A stretch of 8,029 bases of DNA. Origin: an uncultured Lachnospiraceae bacterium (lineage in GTDB: Bacteria > Bacillota > Clostridia > Lachnospirales > Lachnospiraceae). Below, in pieces: positions 4,074-8,029 of the stretch. How positions within the stretch are numbered: the stretch's first letter is position 1; the number at the start of each line of letters is the position of its first letter. The stretch lies in NCBI GenBank assembly GCA_910578115.1, contig CAJTPO010000009.1, positions 1 through 8,029 of the forward strand, read 5' to 3'. Below the pieces are notes generated by a model. The model searched no databases. It was not told the DNA's origin and was given only the letters and a program-made list of their open reading frames with translations. The translations under genes were made by a program, and so were the position numbers.

Positions 4074-7037
4074 CTACAGTCCGATCCCGTACCATCTGAC
4101 CCGAAAGCCCTCTTCTGTCTTCGTCATCTGCAGCGAAAGATATGCCAGCGCCTCGCCGGTCTCCGCGTGGCCGCCAAACTCATAGAACACATAGCAGGTG
4201 ACGCCGACCGCTACATTTTCATCCGGCATGCCGCGCCCGCCGATATAACTCTCCCAGATTTGATCCGCCTGCTCCGGATAGGCATACATTTCCACGCGTC
4301 CTTCAAAGTCCTCTGTCAAAAGTCCACGGAGCGTATCGGCATCATTCCCGAAATAAGCATCCGCAAAAGTCCGAATCGTGTCTGCGATCGCCACGGCATC
4401 TTCACAGGGTTCTCCACTGTTCACTGCCTGCATGGCATTGGCTTCCGGATCCAGACTGAAAGATTCCCGGTTGTCGAAATACATCCGTCCATCATACACG
4501 CCGCAGTGCCTGTACCAGCCGTCGGCTCCGTATGTATCCACCTGCCCCTCGAAACGATATACTTTCTGCGCCTCGCCGCCATCTCTGGGAGCACGCACGA
4601 TATAGGTCTCCGTCACCTTATTGTTTTCCCTGTCGTCACCGATGTTTCTATTCTGCAGCAGATAAACGTAATCCGCATCATACGTCATCAGAGAAAGTTC
4701 CACCGGCTCTCTGTCCTTCCTCGCATAAAATACGGCCGTCTGTTTTGTCGCAAAATCCGCATACCAGATATCACCCGAGATATCGTCATAATATACCCCC
4801 GACTCTGTCACAAGCGGCGGAGAACTCATGGCATCACATAGATAATCATAAGTTCCGTCCTCATTTTCCAGATAGATGCTGCACAGGGATTCATCCTTGT
4901 ACTGGCTTACCACCTGTCTGCCGCCTAACAGCTTCCTGCAGGACGCCACATCGATTACTGCCTGATACCGCTGGTTCTGCACCTCGCACAGTTCCCAGTA
5001 TTCCTCCGAAGCAAATTCGGCATTCAGCCTTTCGATCTCTGTTCGCATATACTCATTATATTCCCGGTAAAGAAAGTCCTCCGCCTGCTGATCCAGCTGA
5101 CTGACCGCCTGCCCGTTTTCATTTAAAGAAAAACCCAATCGTTCCGAAGCTGCCCCCAGCGCCACATACAGTTTTCCTTCATAGACCGATATATTGGTGA
5201 TCAGGACATCCTCATATTCCAGATCAAATCCCGCCAGCGCATCCACTACCTCATGCGTCTCCAGATCCATCCGGTAGACCGTCACCGTATCCCCCTTTTC
5301 CGCCGGCGCCTGTCCGCAGAAATAAAGATAGTTACCGGTTATCTCCATCCCTCTGCTCCTGTAATCGTCATAGGCGCTTTCGTAAAGAAGCTGTTCTTCT
5401 CCCTGACCGCCCTGCAGACAGTAGATGCCGTCTTCTTTCGTCAGATACAGGTTACCCTGCCAGTACCTGATCACATCATTATAGGCATGATTGTAGTCGA
5501 ATCCGTTCCGGTCTGCCCCACTTTCCGCCATTTCGCCGCCAGGTCCATCGCCTTGTGATCCGCTTTCACTGCCGCTCTGCCTGTCCTCATCATACAGGTC
5601 GTCCTCTCCGTTTTGCGTTCCGCTGCCATCTTCTGTATTGTTATTTTCCACGGCTGTGCCACCTTCTCCCGCTTTATAACCGCAGGAGACCGCGACTCCC
5701 ATAGCCAGAATAAAAGCTGCTGCCAGCACGATACTTACAATCCCTTTTTTCTTTGTCCCGGTATCCAGCATATAGTCGATCCTCGCTTTCATCTTTTTCT
5801 GATTCCCACTGAATCCGGTGGAAAAGACCGAAGCGCTCCGGCTGCCGCCCGCAAAGCGCAGCATCACTCTGGCGTAGATTTCCCGTTCTTCCTCATTTCT
5901 GCCCGCAAGGACAATGCCGTCGCAGGCAAGCTCCATATCGTAGGCCGACTGCCTTTTCATTATATGGACCATCGGATTGAACCAGTTGACGCAGCAGGCC
6001 GCTGCCGGCAGCATTTTCAGCCAGAGATCCTTTTTACGGTAGTGGCACAGCTCGTGGGCCATGACAAGCTCCAGCTGCCGTGTATGCCACTGTTCTGCAT
6101 CGGCGGGCAGAATCAGCCTCGGACGAATCAGCCCGGTGATCATGGGGCTGGAAACTGCCGTGCTCTTACAGGCCATGATCCTGACCTGGCCGATATGGCT
6201 GCGCTGCTGCCTGCATATTTCTTTGAGCAGCCGGGAATCTGTGATCGGGCACAGACTCCTTTTGCATCTGCCATAGAAGATTAGATAACCGATCAGCAGG
6301 CAGAGCACGCTTGCTGCCACTCCTGCCAGCCATATTTTGATCAAAAGCGCGGTATAGAAAAGGCCGGGCTGTCCTGTGGCCACATTCCCCGTTTGCCCTG
6401 TCTGACCCTCTCCCGACACGGCTCCGGCATGATCTGTTTGAATGCCTGCTGCATTTTCCACGCCGTCTCCGGTATCCGTCAACATGCTTCCTTCCTGCTG
6501 TACACTGCCATCCGCCGTCGTGCCATCTCCCTGCCCTGTCTGGATACCTCCCGACGCAGCGCTGTCTCCCTGCCCTGTCTGGATACCTTCCGGTGCGGCG
6601 CTGTCTCCCTGCCCTGTCTGGATACCTTCCGGTGCGGTGCTGTCTCCCTGCCCTGTCTGGATGCCTTCCGGCGCGAAGCTGTCTCCCTGCCCTGTCTGGA
6701 TGCCTTCCGGCGCGGCGCTGTCTCCCTGCCCTGTCTGGATGCCTTCCGGCGCGGCGCTGTCTCCCTGCCCTGGCCAGCTGCTTTCTGCTACCTCTCGCTC
6801 CTGCTCGAATCCGACATAATTTAACAGCTGAACTCCCGCAAACGATGTGGAAAAATTATAAGGAATCAAAAGCCGTACTGCCAGCAGCAGCCAGGCCAGT
6901 TTCATCCATCCTGCACCGTACCTTCTGCGCAGTTTCCCCGCAAACAGGCACAAAAGGACAATTCCGACAGAAACCACGATATTCATTTCCAGTATATCAA
7001 ATATCATTCCGCCCATTATATGTTGAATATTTCCCAT
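4074..7037 (-). CDS. BlaR1/MecR1-like M56 membrane metallopeptidase with large C-terminal sensor region
   Basis: This 987-aa membrane protein is far longer than the about 590 aa of BlaR1. Hydrophobic segments lie at about 17-34 and 45-60, then an outer linker at about 62-225. A third segment is at 226-255, the cytoplasmic zinc protease domain follows, and the last segment is at 432-451. The gluzincin motif HELCH is at 328-332, with the third ligand in YDMELACD (E369). FSGNQKKMKARIDYML (408-423) also matches M56 proteins. The linker contains a 13-residue tandem repeat (about 90-167). After the last segment comes an acidic S/G/E-rich linker (about 456-510). A large extracytoplasmic region follows that reads like a DUF5050-type propeller of short YxxxGxLY strands (about 515-870). 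The final 109 residues look NTF2-like (FADAYFGNDADTLRGLLTEDF). M56 proteins sense outside signals and cleave a BlaI/MecI repressor, but none is adjacent. The ATG has AAGG 9 nt upstream. The ligand is unknown; a beta-lactam role is unlikely because no penicillin-binding SxxK transpeptidase domain is seen. Confidence 0.85.
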   Translation of the reverse strand: MGNIQHIMGGMIFDILEMNIVVSVGIVLLCLFAGKLRRRYGAGWMKLAWLLLAVRLLIPYNFSTSFAGVQLLNYVGFEQEREVAESSWPGQGDSAAPEGIQTGQGDSAAPEGIQTGQGDSFAPEGIQTGQGDSTAPEGIQTGQGDSAAPEGIQTGQGDSAASGGIQTGQGDGTTADGSVQQEGSMLTDTGDGVENAAGIQTDHAGAVSGEGQTGQTGNVATGQPGLFYTALLIKIWLAGVAASVLCLLIGYLIFYGRCKRSLCPITDSRLLKEICRQQRSHIGQVRIMACKSTAVSSPMITGLIRPRLILPADAEQWHTRQLELVMAHELCHYRKKDLWLKMLPAAACCVNWFNPMVHIMKRQSAYDMELACDGIVLAGRNEEEREIYARVMLRFAGGSRSASVFSTGFSGNQKKMKARIDYMLDTGTKKKGIVSIVLAAAFILAMGVAVSCGYKAGEGGTAVENNNTEDGSGTQNGEDDLYDEDRQSGSESGSQGDGPGGEMAESGADRNGFDYNHAYNDVIRYWQGNLYLTKEDGIYCLQGGQGEEQLLYESAYDDYRSRGMEITGNYLYFCGQAPAEKGDTVTVYRMDLETHEVVDALAGFDLEYEDVLITNISVYEGKLYVALGAASERLGFSLNENGQAVSQLDQQAEDFLYREYNEYMRTEIERLNAEFASEEYWELCEVQNQRYQAVIDVASCRKLLGGRQVVSQYKDESLCSIYLENEDGTYDYLCDAMSSPPLVTESGVYYDDISGDIWYADFATKQTAVFYARKDREPVELSLMTYDADYVYLLQNRNIGDDRENNKVTETYIVRAPRDGGEAQKVYRFEGQVDTYGADGWYRHCGVYDGRMYFDNRESFSLDPEANAMQAVNSGEPCEDAVAIADTIRTFADAYFGNDADTLRGLLTEDFEGRVEMYAYPEQADQIWESYIGGRGMPDENVAVGVTCYVFYEFGGHAETGEALAYLSLQMTKTEEGFRVRWYGIGL
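6534..6773 (-). repeat. 39-bp tandem repeat within the M56 gene
   Basis: Six full 39-bp units start at 6534, 6573, 6612, 6651, 6690 and 6729, then a partial unit begins at 6768. Units 5 and 6 look identical and the rest differ at a few positions. In the coding direction each unit encodes GQGDSxAPEGIQT, where x is A, F or T. The last unit has SGG in place of PEG, and a decayed seventh follows (GQGDGTTADGS). The unit is a multiple of three, so copy-number change would keep the frame. It sits in the outer loop between the second and third membrane segments, where it would act as a hydrophilic, flexible spacer. Confidence 0.95.
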
Positions 7038-7059
7038 ACTGTTTTACCTTACCCCTTAT

Positions 7060-7076
7060 ACGATTGATGCAATCGT
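7060..7076. promoter_or_regulatory. Perfect dyad in the leader of the M56 gene (operator-like)
   Basis: ACGATTG (7060-7066) and CAATCGT (7070-7076) are perfect inverted arms separated by ATG, centred about 31 nt before the M56 start codon. The size and position suit a repressor site or a short mRNA hairpin near the ribosome binding site. It does not resemble the TACA-nnTGTA-type operator I associate with BlaI/MecI. Confidence 0.4.
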
Positions 7077-7084
7077 CAGTGATG

Positions 7085-7095
7085 CCTTCCTCCCC
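7085..7095 (-). promoter_or_regulatory. Orphan Shine-Dalgarno-like sequence
   Basis: On the minus strand GGGGAGGAAGG is an excellent ribosome binding site, but no ATG or GTG follows at 5-12 nt. The M56 start lies 48 nt further on with its own, weaker AAGG. It may be a relic of a lost small gene or of an original upstream start, or a leader-peptide site with a non-standard start. Confidence 0.3.
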
Positions 7096-7138
7096 GATTG
7101 TTTTGTATCTTAGTCTGTTCGCTTACCGTCCTGTCCGC

Positions 7139-8029
7139 TCACTCTCTTATTTTCATCTCATACATTCCCGATATCCCGTATCCGCTCGCATTTTCTTCTG
7201 CCATCTGATGATTCAGGACGTCTACATTAATCTGGTTGGGCAGAAACATAATGTGCAGCGTCCCCGTTCCTCCCCAGCCGTCATCCGTAAAATCGTAAAA
7301 CAGTTCACCATTTTGAATTGTGCCGGTAATCTCATCCACCGAGGCGATCCGCTGCGTCATTCCCTGCTCCGTAAACAGACTTCCGGAAAATTCATTGCCG
7401 TTGGTGATCTGACAGATGAGCTCATTCCTGCTGACAGGAGCAGTTTCTTCATATGCCGCCACATAGCCGACACTCACTCTCCATTTGCCCGAGTAGCTCT
7501 CGTAATCCGTGAGCGGCCCATTTCCACCGGTCAGCTGGATCAGCCTCTTTACATCTTTTGCCAGCACATTGCTCTCCCACGGAAGATAGTCGTTTATTTT
7601 ATCGCTGAACCCTTCGTTGTAGGTAAAGTGATCTCCATAGTCTTCATAGATCCGCACCACCACATGCGGAACCGCGCCCTGAGGCCCTGCCCCTGTCATA
7701 TATTCCGCTCCTATGACGACATCCTCTTTTCCGTCAGCATTCGTATCCGTAAACATCACAAACTTCACATCATAATACATACCATAATCACTGGTATCCT
7801 CCGTACCGATATACGGAAACTGATACAGGATCTCTTCACCTCTCAATAAATAAAACGTCACATCTTCCAACGGGTTTTCACCGGTATGATCAGGTTCATA
7901 GGATACAAACCGCACTTCTCCCCAGTCATTCAGCTTCACTTGAAAAGACTGCTCCTCGAGGATTCTGCCCACATCCAGCCTGCCCGGCAGCCGACCACCG
8001 GATTCTCCGCCCGGTAACTGCTGTGGCGG
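7139..8029 (-). CDS. Partial secreted/lipoprotein-like protein with Ca-binding FG-GAP/VCBS-type loop
   Basis: The frame is open from the right edge of the window to the TGA at 7139-7141, so this is the C-terminal part of a longer protein. A GTG at 7972 is the first in-window candidate start, but the codons before it read PPQQLPGGESGGRLPGRLD without a stop or ribosome binding site, which looks like an extracellular linker. Residue numbers count from that GTG. TDTNADGKEDVVIGAEY at 75-91 is a DxNxDGxxxD-like calcium loop followed by a beta strand, as in FG-GAP/VCBS-type secreted proteins. Residues about 160-277 form a beta-rich domain beginning YSGKWRVSVGY (a G-x-W calycin-like opening), with FSGSLF, GELFYDF and GTGTLHIMFL strands. 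The protein is likely exported and anchored beyond the window. It lies 102 bp upstream of the M56 gene on the same strand, so the two may be co-expressed. I do not recognise a specific function. Confidence 0.65.
   Translation of the reverse strand, partial: PPQQLPGGESGGRLPGRLDVGRILEEQSFQVKLNDWGEVRFVSYEPDHTGENPLEDVTFYLLRGEEILYQFPYIGTEDTSDYGMYYDVKFVMFTDTNADGKEDVVIGAEYMTGAGPQGAVPHVVVRIYEDYGDHFTYNEGFSDKINDYLPWESNVLAKDVKRLIQLTGGNGPLTDYESYSGKWRVSVGYVAAYEETAPVSRNELICQITNGNEFSGSLFTEQGMTQRIASVDEITGTIQNGELFYDFTDDGWGGTGTLHIMFLPNQINVDVLNHQMAEENASGYGISGMYEMKIRE

Noticed and set aside
6534..6773. Tandem 39-bp repeats as a CRISPR array
   Set aside because: The units abut without spacers and are in frame inside a protein gene.
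7060..7076. A BlaI/MecI operator
   Set aside because: The arms ACGATTG/CAATCGT do not match the TACA/TGTA-type dyad, and no BlaI gene is seen.
6593..7849. A 418-codon open frame on the + strand, and several other + strand frames across 4167-6824
   Set aside because: They are antisense to the M56 gene and the partial exported protein, contain Pro/Cys/Arg-rich translations and repeat-derived low complexity, and lack ribosome binding sites. The minus-strand reading has clear domains.

Overview
The window looks like a low- to mid-G+C Firmicute of the Clostridia, most likely a gut Lachnospiraceae. This is inferred from the conjugative-element sigma/HTH pair, the AAA-ATPase/PD-(D/E)XK remnant, the M56 antirepressor-type sensor peptidase and strong AGGAGG-like ribosome binding sites. 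No rRNA, tRNA or CRISPR is visible. Composition splits the window into blocks: 1-715 is moderate G+C, 965-2720 is strikingly AT-rich (about 25-33% G+C by eye), and 3498-8029 is near 50% G+C.

Region 1 (1-715) is the regulatory end of an integrative conjugative element (ICE) of the Tn916/Tn1549 type. A terminator-like hairpin and a second hairpin covering the ribosome binding site precede a small sigma-70-like factor, which overlaps a 67-aa HTH_16 protein. In such elements xis and int normally follow. Here neither is present.

Region 2 (716-2870) holds a cargo cassette instead. A strong extended -10 promoter drives a two-gene overlapping operon: a DUF262 protein (ParB/Srx-like NTPase fold) without a nuclease domain, and a HEPN ribonuclease-like protein of the MAE_28990/MAE_18760 type with an intact RNSIAH motif. 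This is the best candidate in the window for a little-described defence or toxin system: a DUF262 sensor subunit acting with a separate HEPN effector.

Region 3 (2820-3497) is a junction. It contains the C-terminal PD-(D/E)XK domain of an AAA-ATPase-like protein that has lost everything upstream, then three back-to-back strong hairpins (3318-3414) that look like a dispersed structured repeat.

Region 4 (3498-8029) looks like ordinary chromosome. A GNAT N-acetyltransferase on the + strand converges, across a short hairpin, on a minus-strand pair. The first of that pair is a secreted Ca-loop (FG-GAP/VCBS-like) protein that runs off the right edge. The second is a 987-aa BlaR1/M56-type membrane metallopeptidase with a 13-residue tandem repeat in its outer loop and a long C-terminal sensor region. 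No BlaI-type repressor is seen between or beside them.
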